54,236 bases of DNA from Nocardiopsis prasina DSM 43845 (GTDB lineage Bacteria; Actinomycetota; Actinomycetes; Streptosporangiales; Streptosporangiaceae), in the NCBI RefSeq assembly GCF_000341265.1, contig NZ_ANAE01000143.1:81729-135964 (forward strand). Reading direction: 5' to 3'. The first letter of the stretch is position 1; each line of letters opens with the position of its first letter. The notes beneath the pieces were generated by a model that worked only from the letters and a program-made list of their open reading frames with translations, ran no database searches and was not told the DNA's origin. The position numbers and the translations under genes were made by a program. Shown here piece by piece: positions 40,763 through 50,262 of this stretch.

Positions 40763-42880
40763 GTGGCAGATCTCCCCGACGTTCCCACTCTGCTCGGCGC
40801 GGCCGTCAAGGCCCTGGGCGGCAGCAGCCGAGAGGGCCAGCAGACCATGGCAGCCGCCGTCGCCGAGGCGGTCGAAGAACGCGAACACCTGGTGGTCCAG
40901 GCCGGTACCGGCACCGGCAAGTCCCTGGCGTACCTGGTGCCCGCGATCAGACACGCGATGGCGACGAAGACCACCGTGGTCGTCTCCACCGCGACCATCG
41001 CGCTCCAGAACCAGCTGATCGACCGCGACCTGCCGCGCCTGGCCCGAGCGCTCTCACCGTTGCTGCACCGCGAACCCACGTTCGCGGTACTCAAGGGGCG
41101 GCGCAACTACCTGTGCCGCAACCGTATGCAGACCGCCTCGGACGAGGAGGCCGAGGGCAGCGAACTGTTCGATGCCCGCCAGCTCTCGTCACTGGGCCGC
41201 CAGGTCGCCCGCGTGCACGAGTGGGCGGAGGAGACCCGCACCGGAGACCGCGACGAACTCGTGCCCGGCGTGAGCGACCTGGCCTGGCGCCAGGTCTCCG
41301 TGGGCGGGAACGAGTGCATGGGCGCCCGCGTGTGCTCCTTCGGCCAGGAGTGCTTCGCCGAGTTCGCCCGCGAGGCCACCACCGGGGTGGACGTGGTGGT
41401 CACCAACCACGCCATGCTCTCCATCGACATGTCGCAGGGCTACCACATCCTGCCCGAGCACAACACGATCATGATCGACGAGGCGCACGAACTCGTCGAC
41501 CGCGCCACCTCCGTGGCCACCGGAACCCTCACCGAGCGCAGCGTCACCACCGCCGCCAAGCGCGCCGCCCGCCTGGTCGAACCGGGTATCAGTGAACGGC
41601 TCAGCGAGTGCGCGGACGGGCTGGCCCTGATGTTCACCGAGGTGCCCGAGGGGCGGCTGGACCACATCGACGAGGGCCTCGCGGGGGCCGTGGCGGCGGC
41701 GCGTGACGCCTCCGCCGCCTGCGTCGCCGCGATCGGCCCCTCCCCGGGCGAGCTCGACCCGGACACCGCCTCCGACCGCCGCCTGGCCCTGGCCGCGCTC
41801 GCCGAGGTCCGTGAGGCGGCCGAACGGGTCCTGGAGTCCTTCGAGCCGCCGCTGCGCGACCGCACCGAGATCGTCTGGCTCACCAAGGCCCCCGCGCGCC
41901 CGCCGACACTCAACGTCGCCCCGCTCGGCGTGGGCGGTCTGCTCCGGGAGAAGCTCTTCGGCGACCGCACCGTGGTGCTCACCTCCGCCACCCTCACCCT
42001 GGGCGGCGACTTCGGCGCCCTGGCCCGCCAGTGGGGGCTGGGCCGCGAGGTCACCCAGGAGGCCGCCGAACGGGCCGCCCGCGACGGAGCCGTGACCGAG
42101 TCCGCCCCGTCCCCGGGCGCCCCGGAGGCCGAGACGACGCAGGACGCCGACGAGGACGGTCCGCACCGGGCCGCCGGTGAGCCGCGCTGGCGCGGCCTGG
42201 ACGTCGGGTCGCCCTTCGACCACGGCCGCAGCGGCATCCTCTACGTCGCCCGCCACCTGCCCAAACCCGGCCGCGACGGACTCTCCGACGCCTACCTCGA
42301 CGAGATCGCCGAGCTCATCGAGGCCTCCGACGGCCGCGCCCTCGGCCTGTTCTCCTCGATGCGTGCCGCCCAGCAGGCCGCCGACGAACTGCGCGAGCGC
42401 CTGGACCAGCCCATCCTGTGCCAGGGCGAGGACTCCACCGGGCAACTGGTCCGCCGCTTCTCCGAGGAGGCGCGCTCCTGCCTGTTCGGCACCCTGTCCC
42501 TGTGGCAGGGCGTGGACGTGCCGGGCCCCTCGCTCCAACTGGTGATCGTCGACCGCATCCCCTTCCCGCGCCCCGACGACCCGCTGGCCTCGGCACGCCA
42601 GCGCTCCGTCTCCGCGCACGGGGGCAACGGCTTCCTGTCGGTGTCGGCCACCCACGCCGCGCTGCTGCTGGCCCAGGGCACCGGTCGCCTCCTGCGCTCC
42701 ACCGACGACCGGGGGGTGATCGCCGTCCTGGACCCGAGGCTGGCCACCGCCGGGTACGGGGGGTTCCTGCGGGCTTCCCTGCCGCCCTACTGGGGGACGG
42801 CCGACCCCGAGGTCGCCCGTTCGGCCCTGCGACGTCTGGCCGAGAAGGCCGCGGCGGGGCAGGACGAGTCGGCCGCCTGA
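40763..42880 (+). CDS. DinG/XPD-type Fe-S ATP-dependent DNA helicase
   Basis: Superfamily 2 helicase of 705 residues, probably 5'-3' and acting in repair. Walker A is QAGTGTGKS (about 50). Four cysteines follow between motifs I and II (NYLCRN, NECMG, RVCSFG, QECFAE), the 4Fe-4S cluster ligands of this family. The Walker B box is DEAH (MIDEAHELVD), with motif III VVLTSATLTLGGDF. The C-terminal helicase domain ends in a QGTGRLLRS motif VI region. An acidic insertion (SPGAPEAETTQDADEDG) lies between the domains. GTG 40763 is chosen for its TACTGT-N6 promoter; GTG 40712 is in frame but upstream of it. Confidence 0.88.
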   Translation: MADLPDVPTLLGAAVKALGGSSREGQQTMAAAVAEAVEEREHLVVQAGTGTGKSLAYLVPAIRHAMATKTTVVVSTATIALQNQLIDRDLPRLARALSPLLHREPTFAVLKGRRNYLCRNRMQTASDEEAEGSELFDARQLSSLGRQVARVHEWAEETRTGDRDELVPGVSDLAWRQVSVGGNECMGARVCSFGQECFAEFAREATTGVDVVVTNHAMLSIDMSQGYHILPEHNTIMIDEAHELVDRATSVATGTLTERSVTTAAKRAARLVEPGISERLSECADGLALMFTEVPEGRLDHIDEGLAGAVAAARDASAACVAAIGPSPGELDPDTASDRRLALAALAEVREAAERVLESFEPPLRDRTEIVWLTKAPARPPTLNVAPLGVGGLLREKLFGDRTVVLTSATLTLGGDFGALARQWGLGREVTQEAAERAARDGAVTESAPSPGAPEAETTQDADEDGPHRAAGEPRWRGLDVGSPFDHGRSGILYVARHLPKPGRDGLSDAYLDEIAELIEASDGRALGLFSSMRAAQQAADELRERLDQPILCQGEDSTGQLVRRFSEEARSCLFGTLSLWQGVDVPGPSLQLVIVDRIPFPRPDDPLASARQRSVSAHGGNGFLSVSATHAALLLAQGTGRLLRSTDDRGVIAVLDPRLATAGYGGFLRASLPPYWGTADPEVARSALRRLAEKAAAGQDESAA

Positions 42881-43063
42881 TCGCGCTGACGCTCGCCGCC
42901 GCCGGGGGCCGGTCCGGCCGCGCGTGCCGAGCGGGGGGACGGGGTCACACGACGGAGGCCGGGCTCCCCTGGGGTGCCCGGCCGCTGCCGTCGCCGAGAT
43001 CGAGCCGGGGCCTCGTACCCCGCGCCCTCGCGCTGTCCGTGTTGTTCGGGCGTCCCCGCCGGA

Positions 43064-43588
43064 TCAGCCGCGTGTGCGGTAGCCGAAGAGCCGGACCGCG
43101 TACCCGGGGGAGTCGTCCTCCGGCTCCTGGATCTGCCACCGGTCGTCGTGATCGCCCACCAGCAGCTCGTTCCACATCATGTCGATGAGCTTGAGCCGGG
43201 ACACCACCGACGCCTCGGGGTCGAGCACGATCGAGTAGGCGTGGTCGGTGAGTCGCTGGGTCACCATGCCGACGGACTGGCCGTCCCAGATCGCCGGCAC
43301 GGGGGCGTGACCGATCTCGACCCCGCACAGCCGGAGCTGCTCGACCTCCTCGTCGAGTGCCTCGGCGGCCAGTGCGCCGTCGAGCCGCAGGGCGTCCTCC
43401 AGCTCGTCGCGTTCCTCGTCGGCTCGCAGGTAGGCGTGGTAGGTGCGGTAGCCGCACGGGCGGCACTTGCGCCAGACCACGCAGCGGGCCAGCCCGTACG
43501 CGGACTGTGCCTCGCCGACACTCTGGTGGTCGCTCACCTCGCGAACCATGCCGCATTCGCAACACAAGGCAGTGAGATCCTGCTTCAT
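43064..43588 (-). CDS. Zinc-ribbon-like hypothetical protein
   Basis: The 174 residues have two cysteine knuckles near the N-terminus: C9-C10-x-C12 (LCCECGMV) and C42-x2-C45 (KCRPCGYRTYHAYL). These likely bind one zinc. A helical segment (DEERDELEDALRLDGALAAE) and a C-terminal alpha/beta part follow. I do not recognise the function. AGGATCTCAC-type sequence precedes the ATG weakly; 194 bp separate it from the next gene on the same strand. Confidence 0.7.
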   Translation of the reverse strand: MKQDLTALCCECGMVREVSDHQSVGEAQSAYGLARCVVWRKCRPCGYRTYHAYLRADEERDELEDALRLDGALAAEALDEEVEQLRLCGVEIGHAPVPAIWDGQSVGMVTQRLTDHAYSIVLDPEASVVSRLKLIDMMWNELLVGDHDDRWQIQEPEDDSPGYAVRLFGYRTRG

Positions 43589-43782
43589 CAGAGTCCCCCC
43601 TCCCAGGCGAGTATGCGACGGATGGAGGTCGTTAGGGAACCCGTTCGGCGAGGAAGTCGCGGCAAGGACTCGTCATCAATGCCCAAAATGACCGGCCGAC
43701 GGGTTTCGGACGTGCTCAGAGGGGGTGTGGACGTGGCCGGTCTCACCTTGGGGCGGTATGCTCCGCCCGCACTGCTCGGGGG

Positions 43783-44130
43783 TCAGTCGTCCATGGACAG
43801 GCCGCGCTTGTTCCGCTCGGTCCAGTCGCGCATGCGCTGCGGATAGCCCACGATCTGTACGTCGTACGCGGGCTTGGCCAGGTTGCTCGCCACCTTGCGG
43901 AGCACCTCGGGGGAGCCGCAGCGCCGTCGGATCCACTCCCCGTCCGTGGCGACGGCGACAGCGGTGGCCCGTGTGGCGAAGGTTTCGGGCTCCACGAAGA
44001 ACTCCACCCCCACCCGGCTCTTGGCGAACTCGATCAGCGCCTTGATGTCCGAATCCTCGGAGGCGCGGTCGAAACGGGCCTTGCCCTTGCGATTGGCCTT
44101 GCGGAGTCCGAACCGGTCTCGCCATCCCAT
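43783..44130 (-). CDS. Small hypothetical protein
   Basis: A 115-residue protein with a basic N-terminus (MGWRDRFGLRKANRKGKARF), a strand-rich centre (VGVEFFVEPETFATRATAVA) and an end YDVQIVGYPQRMRDW. The composition and a complete start-to-stop frame with normal GC3 support a real gene. Function unknown; no membrane segment. Confidence 0.65.
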   Translation of the reverse strand: MGWRDRFGLRKANRKGKARFDRASEDSDIKALIEFAKSRVGVEFFVEPETFATRATAVAVATDGEWIRRRCGSPEVLRKVASNLAKPAYDVQIVGYPQRMRDWTERNKRGLSMDD

Positions 44131-44315
44131 CGGCGCTCATGTCTCCCTCGTGCCGCCCTGAGCCAGCCGCTCGCTGGCCGTCTCCGAGTCTATCCGCCGT
44201 GATCCAGCCGCACAGGGGCCAGAGCGCCTGAGTGGCAGCGGGTTTGCGCGTTCGCCAGACAGCCCTGTCACCACGCTGCTACGTTCTGTCGCACATGGCA
44301 CAGGGGGGAGACACC

Positions 44316-46127
44316 ATGACGATGTGGACATGGGTGGGGGAGACCGGACGCCAACTCCGCGCCGCCGGTCAGGACGAACTCGCCGAAGCCGTCGCAGAGC
44401 TGCCCGTACTCAGTGAGGCGGGCGACGCGGTCAAGGTGGAGGCGCTGGCCAGGTCGGCGATGCGCACCGCCCGCCGCCTCGTCGCCGAGGCCGCGAAGTC
44501 CGACAACCCCGCGCCCACGGCGGTTCCGGCCTCGGTCCCGGGGGTGTTCGGCCCGCCGACCCTGTTCTTCCTGGCGCACTGGCCGCTCGCCGTGCGGGTG
44601 GGTGCGCTGGCGGAGGGGCGTCGCGCCCTGGACCAGGCCAAAGCCGTAGTCGAGGACGAGCCCGCACCGAACCAGTACGGGCCGCTGCCGGTCTCCGCCC
44701 TGGAGACCCTGGTCCGCTGCCACGCCAACATCGACGCCAAGGGCACCACCGACCAGCGCCGCGAACTCCTCTCCGCCCGGCGCCTGTCCGGTTGGGAGGG
44801 CACCCCGGCCTGGCCCGGCTTCACCCTGGCCCGCGTCCACCTGCTCATCGACGAGGGTCAGGCCGACCGCGCCGAGGCCGAACTGCGCCGCTACGACCAC
44901 ACCGCCACCGGTCCGGCCGTGCTCGGCGCTGAGGGTGTCTTCGCCCTGGTCAGGGCATTGCGTCACCAGGACAAGCACACCGACGCCCTGGACGCCCTGG
45001 ACCGGATGGAGGCCGAGCTCGACCTGGGCGGCAGGGGCGGGGACGGTTCCTCCGCCAACCCGCGTCGCGCCGCCCTGCTGCGGATGATCCGCTTCGAGCG
45101 CGCCCGGCTGCTGTCCTGGCTGGCCCGCCTGGGGCTGTGCGACGCTCGCCAGGCCATCGGCCTCCTGCCCACCGTGGAGGAGGCCGAGACCTACCCGAAG
45201 CTGCGTTCGGCGTGGGTGGAGGCGGTGGAGAACCTGGTCTGCCAGGGGAGCGTCCGCAACGACTGGCGACTGGGCGTACGCGTGACCACCTGGTCCCGGT
45301 ACTTCGAGCGGGTGGGGGCGCCCCGCCGGGGCGCCGAACTCGCCCTGTCCGCGTCCCGGTTGGCCAGCGGTCGCGGTGCGCGGTGGGTCGCCGAGTGCTC
45401 CGCGCAGCGGGCCGAACGCCTCATCCGGGAACTCGGCGGCGCCGAGGAGATCACCGGTGACCTGACGGAGGTGAGGTCCATGGTGCGGGGGATGGAGGCC
45501 ATCCTTCCCCTGGCCCCCTCCGGGGGCATCCTGGAGTTCCTCCGTGCGCAGAAGGCCGAGGAGGTCAACCCCGAGCAGCAGGCCGAGCAGGTGAACGTGG
45601 CGCTCATGGAGCGGCCGCACGACTCCGCGCTGCTGAGCGCGCTCGGGCAGGTGGGCCGCACCCTGATGCTGTCCGACGTGGCCACCGAACCCCAGTGGCG
45701 CCACGTCCGCGAGCAGCCGGGCGACCAGCGCGCCGCCCTGTCGCTGCTGGAGACACTGCTGCATGACAACGACACCGCCGGGGTTCGCGACCTCGTCCGC
45801 ACGCTGGCCGCCGGCGCGCTGGTCCCGGATCGAGGGTCGCTTCCGGAACAGCCGCTGGTGAGTGGTCGCCGGTCGGTTCCGGACCACCCGGGGGTCGGCG
45901 ACCCGCGGCAGGTCCCGGACGACGCGCCGGTGTGGGAGGAGCATCCGGCTCCGAGCCGCCCGCAGGCGGTCGAACACCCGTCGGTCCCGGAGTACCCGCC
46001 GGTGCGTGAACACCGGCCCGCGTCCGCGCACCCGCAGGTCGGGGACCACCCGCAGGTGCCGGACCATCCGCCCGCCCGGGAGCCGCAGGAGGCCGCGGGG
46101 GCGGTGCGGTTCGGGGTCGGAGGCTGA
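44316..46127 (+). CDS. Large helical (TPR-like) hypothetical protein with His/Pro repeat tail
   Basis: The 603 residues are almost entirely Ala/Leu/Arg-rich helices (for example TLARVHLLIDEGQADRAEAE and FALVRALRHQDKHTDALDAL), in the two-helix rhythm of TPR repeats. From about residue 515 the sequence changes to degenerate His/Pro/Val repeats (VPDHP, VEHPSVPEYPP, AHPQVGDHPQ, VPDHPP). ATG 44316 is preceded by GGGGGGAG at 5-nt spacing; an upstream ATG at 44295 lacks one. Role unknown; likely a scaffold or regulatory protein. Confidence 0.7.
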   Translation: MTMWTWVGETGRQLRAAGQDELAEAVAELPVLSEAGDAVKVEALARSAMRTARRLVAEAAKSDNPAPTAVPASVPGVFGPPTLFFLAHWPLAVRVGALAEGRRALDQAKAVVEDEPAPNQYGPLPVSALETLVRCHANIDAKGTTDQRRELLSARRLSGWEGTPAWPGFTLARVHLLIDEGQADRAEAELRRYDHTATGPAVLGAEGVFALVRALRHQDKHTDALDALDRMEAELDLGGRGGDGSSANPRRAALLRMIRFERARLLSWLARLGLCDARQAIGLLPTVEEAETYPKLRSAWVEAVENLVCQGSVRNDWRLGVRVTTWSRYFERVGAPRRGAELALSASRLASGRGARWVAECSAQRAERLIRELGGAEEITGDLTEVRSMVRGMEAILPLAPSGGILEFLRAQKAEEVNPEQQAEQVNVALMERPHDSALLSALGQVGRTLMLSDVATEPQWRHVREQPGDQRAALSLLETLLHDNDTAGVRDLVRTLAAGALVPDRGSLPEQPLVSGRRSVPDHPGVGDPRQVPDDAPVWEEHPAPSRPQAVEHPSVPEYPPVREHRPASAHPQVGDHPQVPDHPPAREPQEAAGAVRFGVGG

Positions 46128-46161
46128 TCGCTCCACCCGGGTGCCGACGTCGGCGCCGGGG

Positions 46162-46953
46162 TCAGTGAGGCAGGAGTGAGCGGCCCGCCGGGTAGGTCAG
46201 GGCCGCCGGGGGGAGCTGCGCGGGTCGGCCGCTGGCCAGGACGGTGACCCGCCCCGGTCGGTCGGCGGGGGTGGCCTCGGGGGAGCCCTCACCGGCCCCG
46301 TCGGTCGCGCCCATCCTGCGCAGGGTCTGGGCGGCCACGGCGCGGTCCGCGGTGAACAGGTCCGCCCTGCCGGACAGCGCCTTGGAGATCTCCTCGCCGA
46401 CCAGGTCGTAGTGCGTGCAGCCCAGCACCACACCCCTGACCTCCGGTGGCGTCAGCGAGGCCGCGTACGCGACCGCGTCACTGATCAGGGCGGGATCGGC
46501 GGACTCCACCGCCTCCGCCAGGCCCTTGCAGGCGACCTGGGTCACGGCCACGTCCCGGGCGAAGGTCTCCACGAGCCGCTTCTGATAGGCGCTGCTGGTG
46601 GTGGCCTCGGTGGACCACACCGCGATGGGCGTGCCGGCGGCCGCCGCCGGTTTGATGGCCGGGACGGTCCCGATCACCGGGATGTCCGGCTCCAGCTCCG
46701 TGCGCAGTCGGTTCAGCCCGTGCACCGACGCCGTGTTGCACGGCACCACCACCGCGTCCAGGGAACCCGCCGCGTCCAGGGCGGCACGGGCACCGGCCAC
46801 GGCCCGGTCGATCACCTGTTCCGGGGTACGACGGCCCCACGGCATGTGGTCCGGGTCCATGGACAGGTAGAGGTCCGCGTCGGGCCGGGCGGCGTGCAGG
46901 GCGGCGGCCGTGGACAACATGCCGATACCGGAGTCAACGAGAGCGATGCGCAT
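46162..46953 (-). CDS. murI: Glutamate racemase / Asp-Glu racemase family protein
   Basis: Would supply D-glutamate for peptidoglycan. The 263 residues contain the two catalytic cysteines in VVVPCNTAS (about 72) and VVLGCTHYDL (about 178), and the N-terminal ALVDSGIGM. The family DSG and CNT/CTH spacing is correct. It lacks the usual second SY/VYFGD block in exact form (YLSMDPDHMPWG instead), so it may be a racemase-family paralogue. A TAGGAT box lies 8 nt before ATG 46953. Confidence 0.82.
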   Translation of the reverse strand: MRIALVDSGIGMLSTAAALHAARPDADLYLSMDPDHMPWGRRTPEQVIDRAVAGARAALDAAGSLDAVVVPCNTASVHGLNRLRTELEPDIPVIGTVPAIKPAAAAGTPIAVWSTEATTSSAYQKRLVETFARDVAVTQVACKGLAEAVESADPALISDAVAYAASLTPPEVRGVVLGCTHYDLVGEEISKALSGRADLFTADRAVAAQTLRRMGATDGAGEGSPEATPADRPGRVTVLASGRPAQLPPAALTYPAGRSLLPH

Positions 46954-47223
46954 GGAACCGCATCCTATGCGGCCCCCGCCGTAACCCTCATATCACCGCA
47001 GGTAAGGGCGGAACCGAGGGGTTCGGACGCCGCGAAGGCCCCCGTTCCCGCCTTCGGTGGCTTCTTCGTCCGTGCCCGAGAGTGGGTAAGACACGTACCG
47101 AAATGGGGTGGCCGTGGACCGATACCGATAGGTAGAACTGAGGGGATCGGCCTGCCGAGGCATGCCACCACCGGTCCTGGCCGACCCAAGCTGTGCGCCG
47201 TCAACAGTTCAGGGGAACCCGGT

Positions 47224-48708
47224 ATGACTCCGAAACAGCCCGGTACGACCTCCAACTCCGGCCCCCGGTCCCCACGGGGGCCGTCGGCCGGTACGGGGCT
47301 GGCGGAACACGTCGCGGCGGTCCAGCGGCTGCGGCGCGACTACCGGGCCCTTCCCGAGGGCGCCCCGGTCCGGCTGGCCAAACCGACCTCCAACCTGTTC
47401 CGGTTCCGCGAGGAGTCCTCCGCCCCGGCGCTGGACGTCTCGGCCTTCTCCGGGGTCATCTCCATCGACCCCGTCGAGCGCCTGGCCGACGTCGGCGGCA
47501 TGACCACCTACGAGGAGCTGGTCGCCGCGACCCTCCCGCACGGGCTCATGCCCACGGTCGTGCCGCAGCTGCGCACCATCACCCTGGGCGGGGCCGTCAC
47601 CGGACTCGGGATCGAGTCCTCCTCCTTTCGCAACGGCCTCCCGCACGAGTCGGTCCAGGAGATGGAGATCCTCACCGGCTCCGGGGAGGTCGTCACCGCC
47701 ACCCGGGACAACGCGCACAGCGACCTGTTCCACGGCTTCCCCAACTCCTACGGCACGCTCGGGTACGCCCTGCGCCTGCGGGTGGAACTCGACCCTGTGT
47801 CCCCCTACGTGCACCTGCGCCACCTGCGGTTCCACGACTCCTCGGCAGCGATGGACGCCCTCGCCCGGATCTGCTCCGACGCGGCCCACGAGGGGTCGCC
47901 CGTGGACTTCGTGGACGGGGTGGTGTTCGGCCCCGACGAGCTGTACCTGACGTTGGCCCGGTTCACCGACCACGCCCCCTGGGCCAGCGACTACACGGGC
48001 AACGACGTCTACTACCGCTCGATCCCGCGCTACGCCGACCGGGAGGGCGGTTCCACAGGCCCCGGCGACTACCTCACCGTGCACGACTACCTGTGGCGCT
48101 GGGACACCGACTGGTTCTGGTGCTCCCGGGCCTTCGGTACCCAGAACCGGTTCGTGCGCCCGTTCTGGCCGCGCTCCCTCAAACGCTCCGACGTCTACCG
48201 CAGGCTGGTGGCCTGGGACCGGCGCACCGACTTCTCCCGGCTCCTGAACCACTACCGGGGCCGCCCGCAACAGGAGCCCCTTATCCAGGACATCGAGGTC
48301 GGAGTGGAGCACGGGGCCGAGTTCCTGGACTTCTACCACGCGGAGATCGGCATGACCCCCATGTGGTTGTGCCCGCTCCGGCTCCGCGAGCCCCGCCGCG
48401 CCGGGCTCGCCGACGACGAGCACGTCTGGCCGCTCTACCCCCTGGAGAACGACCGCCTCTACGTGAACTTCGGGTTCTGGGGTCTGGTCGACACCGAACC
48501 CGGCCAGCGCCGCGCGCACCACAACCGCAGGGTCGAGGAGGAGGTCACCCGGTTGGGCGGCCACAAGTCCCTGTACTCGGACTCCTTCTACTCGGAGGAC
48601 GACTTCTGGGCGCTCTACAACGGCGCCGACTACGCGGGCCTCAAGGAGACCTACGACCCCCAGGGCCGGCTCCTTGACCTGTACGCCAAGTGCGTACGCA
48701 ACGGCTGA
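47224..48708 (+). CDS. FAD-binding oxidoreductase, TmsA/BfaA-like
   Basis: The 494-residue protein carries an FAD_binding_4 (PCMH-type) domain at about 75-225 (ISIDPVERLADVGGMTTYEE; RTITLGGAVTGLGIESSSFR; SYGTLGYALRLR). A substrate domain with many aromatics follows (WRWDTDWFWCSRAFG), as in DHCR24-type reductases. Directly downstream is a cyclopropane-synthase-type methyltransferase. This pair resembles the TmsA/TmsB (BfaA/BfaB) system in which the flavoprotein reduces 10-methylene to 10-methyl fatty acid (tuberculostearic acid). The assignment rests on context plus fold. ATG 47224 follows AGGGGAA. Confidence 0.78.
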   Translation: MTPKQPGTTSNSGPRSPRGPSAGTGLAEHVAAVQRLRRDYRALPEGAPVRLAKPTSNLFRFREESSAPALDVSAFSGVISIDPVERLADVGGMTTYEELVAATLPHGLMPTVVPQLRTITLGGAVTGLGIESSSFRNGLPHESVQEMEILTGSGEVVTATRDNAHSDLFHGFPNSYGTLGYALRLRVELDPVSPYVHLRHLRFHDSSAAMDALARICSDAAHEGSPVDFVDGVVFGPDELYLTLARFTDHAPWASDYTGNDVYYRSIPRYADREGGSTGPGDYLTVHDYLWRWDTDWFWCSRAFGTQNRFVRPFWPRSLKRSDVYRRLVAWDRRTDFSRLLNHYRGRPQQEPLIQDIEVGVEHGAEFLDFYHAEIGMTPMWLCPLRLREPRRAGLADDEHVWPLYPLENDRLYVNFGFWGLVDTEPGQRRAHHNRRVEEEVTRLGGHKSLYSDSFYSEDDFWALYNGADYAGLKETYDPQGRLLDLYAKCVRNG

Positions 48709-48788
48709 GTAGCCCATCGCCGAGCAGTCGACAGCACCGCCGGGCGGCGACCTGTGGGCAGGGGCCGCGTACGGGAGGGAAAAAGGAC

Positions 48789-50081
48789 ATGAGCATGCGG
48801 CTTGCAGAGATCTTCGAGCGTGTCGTCGGACCCGACGCGCCCATCCGGTTCACCGCCTACGACGGCAGCTCCGCGGGGGACCCCGACAGCGAGGTCACGG
48901 TCAACGTACGGACCCCGGTGGCCGTCAACTACCTGGCCCAGTCGCCCAACGCCGTGGGCCTGACCCGGGCCTACGTCTCCGGCCACCTGGAGCTGGAGGG
49001 CGACATGTACACGGCGCTCAGACACATGGCGGACTTCACCTTCGCCGAGGGCGTCAACGTGACCGCCCGCGACCTCCTCGCCATCGTGGGATCGGTGGGC
49101 TGGGTGAAGTTCGTGAACCGGGTGGCGCCGCCGCCCCAGGAGATGCGTCAGGGAACCCTGCTGGGGCGGGGGATGCGGCACTCCAAGCAGCGCGACGCCG
49201 AGGTGATCCACCACCACTACGACGTCTCCAACGAGTTCTACGAGATGGTCCTCGGGCCGTCGATGACCTACACCTGCGCGGTCTTCGACGAGGAGGACGG
49301 TGCCCTGGACCGGGTGGGCTCCTTCGACGGCGCCCTGGAGAGCGCCCAGTTCCGCAAGTACGACCTGGTCTCGCGCAAGCTGGGCCTGGAGAAGGGCATG
49401 CGGCTGCTCGACGTGGGCTGCGGATGGGGTGGCATGGTGCGCCACGCCGCGCGTGAGCACGGGGTCAAGGCGGTCGGCGTGACCCTGTCCAAGGAACAGG
49501 CGGAGTGGGGCGCGAAGAGGATCGCCCAGGAGGGGCTGACCGAGCTCGCCGAGATCCGCCACATGGACTACCGGGACGTGCCGGACGGCAGCTTCGACCG
49601 GATCAGCTCCATCGGGCTGACCGAGCACATCGGGTCCAGGAACCTGGACCCCTACTTCGCCTCGCTCAACGCGAAGCTGGTGCCGGGCGGGCGACTGCTC
49701 AACCACTGCATCACCCGTCCCCGCAACAACCTCAAGCCCATGAACACCAAGGGTGTCATCAACAAGTACGTCTTCCCCGACGGCGAGCTGGAGGGCCCCG
49801 CCCAGATCCAGACCGCGATGAACGACGCGGGCTTCGAGATCCGCCACCAGGAGAACCTGCGCGAGCACTACGCCCTGACTCTGCGCCACTGGGGCGCCAA
49901 CCTCGAACGCGACTGGGAGAAGGCCGTCGCCGAGGTGGGGGAGGGCACCGCGCGCGTGTGGCGTCTCTACATGGCCGGGTGCGTGCTGGGCTTCGAGCGG
50001 GACGTGGTGCAGCTCCACCAGATCCTGGGAGTGAAGCTGGACGGAACCGACGCTCACCTGCCCCTGCGCCCGGACTACTGA
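48789..50081 (+). CDS. Cyclopropane-fatty-acyl-phospholipid synthase-type methyltransferase, TmsB/BfaB-like
   Basis: SAM-dependent enzyme acting on unsaturated acyl chains of membrane phospholipid. The 430 residues have a helical N-terminal part (YLAQSPNAVGLTRAYVSGHL), then VIHHHYDVSNEFYEMVLGPS and SMTYTCAVF. The SAM motif LLDVGCGWGGM and the late SSIGLTEHIG and HCITRP segments complete it. With the preceding flavoprotein it would add C10 methylene to oleate and then reduce it. ATG 48789 has GGAGGGAAAAAGG upstream; the frame extension to 48690 is not conserved-looking. An 80-bp gap separates it from the oxidoreductase, consistent with one operon. Confidence 0.82.
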   Translation: MSMRLAEIFERVVGPDAPIRFTAYDGSSAGDPDSEVTVNVRTPVAVNYLAQSPNAVGLTRAYVSGHLELEGDMYTALRHMADFTFAEGVNVTARDLLAIVGSVGWVKFVNRVAPPPQEMRQGTLLGRGMRHSKQRDAEVIHHHYDVSNEFYEMVLGPSMTYTCAVFDEEDGALDRVGSFDGALESAQFRKYDLVSRKLGLEKGMRLLDVGCGWGGMVRHAAREHGVKAVGVTLSKEQAEWGAKRIAQEGLTELAEIRHMDYRDVPDGSFDRISSIGLTEHIGSRNLDPYFASLNAKLVPGGRLLNHCITRPRNNLKPMNTKGVINKYVFPDGELEGPAQIQTAMNDAGFEIRHQENLREHYALTLRHWGANLERDWEKAVAEVGEGTARVWRLYMAGCVLGFERDVVQLHQILGVKLDGTDAHLPLRPDY

Positions 50082-50149
50082 CGCCAACGGACGGCTGCCC
50101 GATCGACCGACCAGCACCGCGACGGGCGCTTCACGGCGGCTGTCACACA

Positions 50150-50180
50150 CGGGGGTGTTCGCGTTGCGCGGACACCCCCG
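50150..50180 (+). terminator. Terminator after methyltransferase gene
   Basis: CGGGGGTGTTCGCG pairs with CGCGGACACCCCCG (14 pairs, one T-G) around TTG. It closes the 47.2-50.1 kb operon before the next gene. Confidence 0.85.
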
Positions 50181-50262
50181 CGCCCGGCCCCGGCCTGCGC
50201 CGCGCAACGACGTCGAGGCGGCATCATGGAGCCATCAGATCCAGCATGAAGGGACCCACCCC

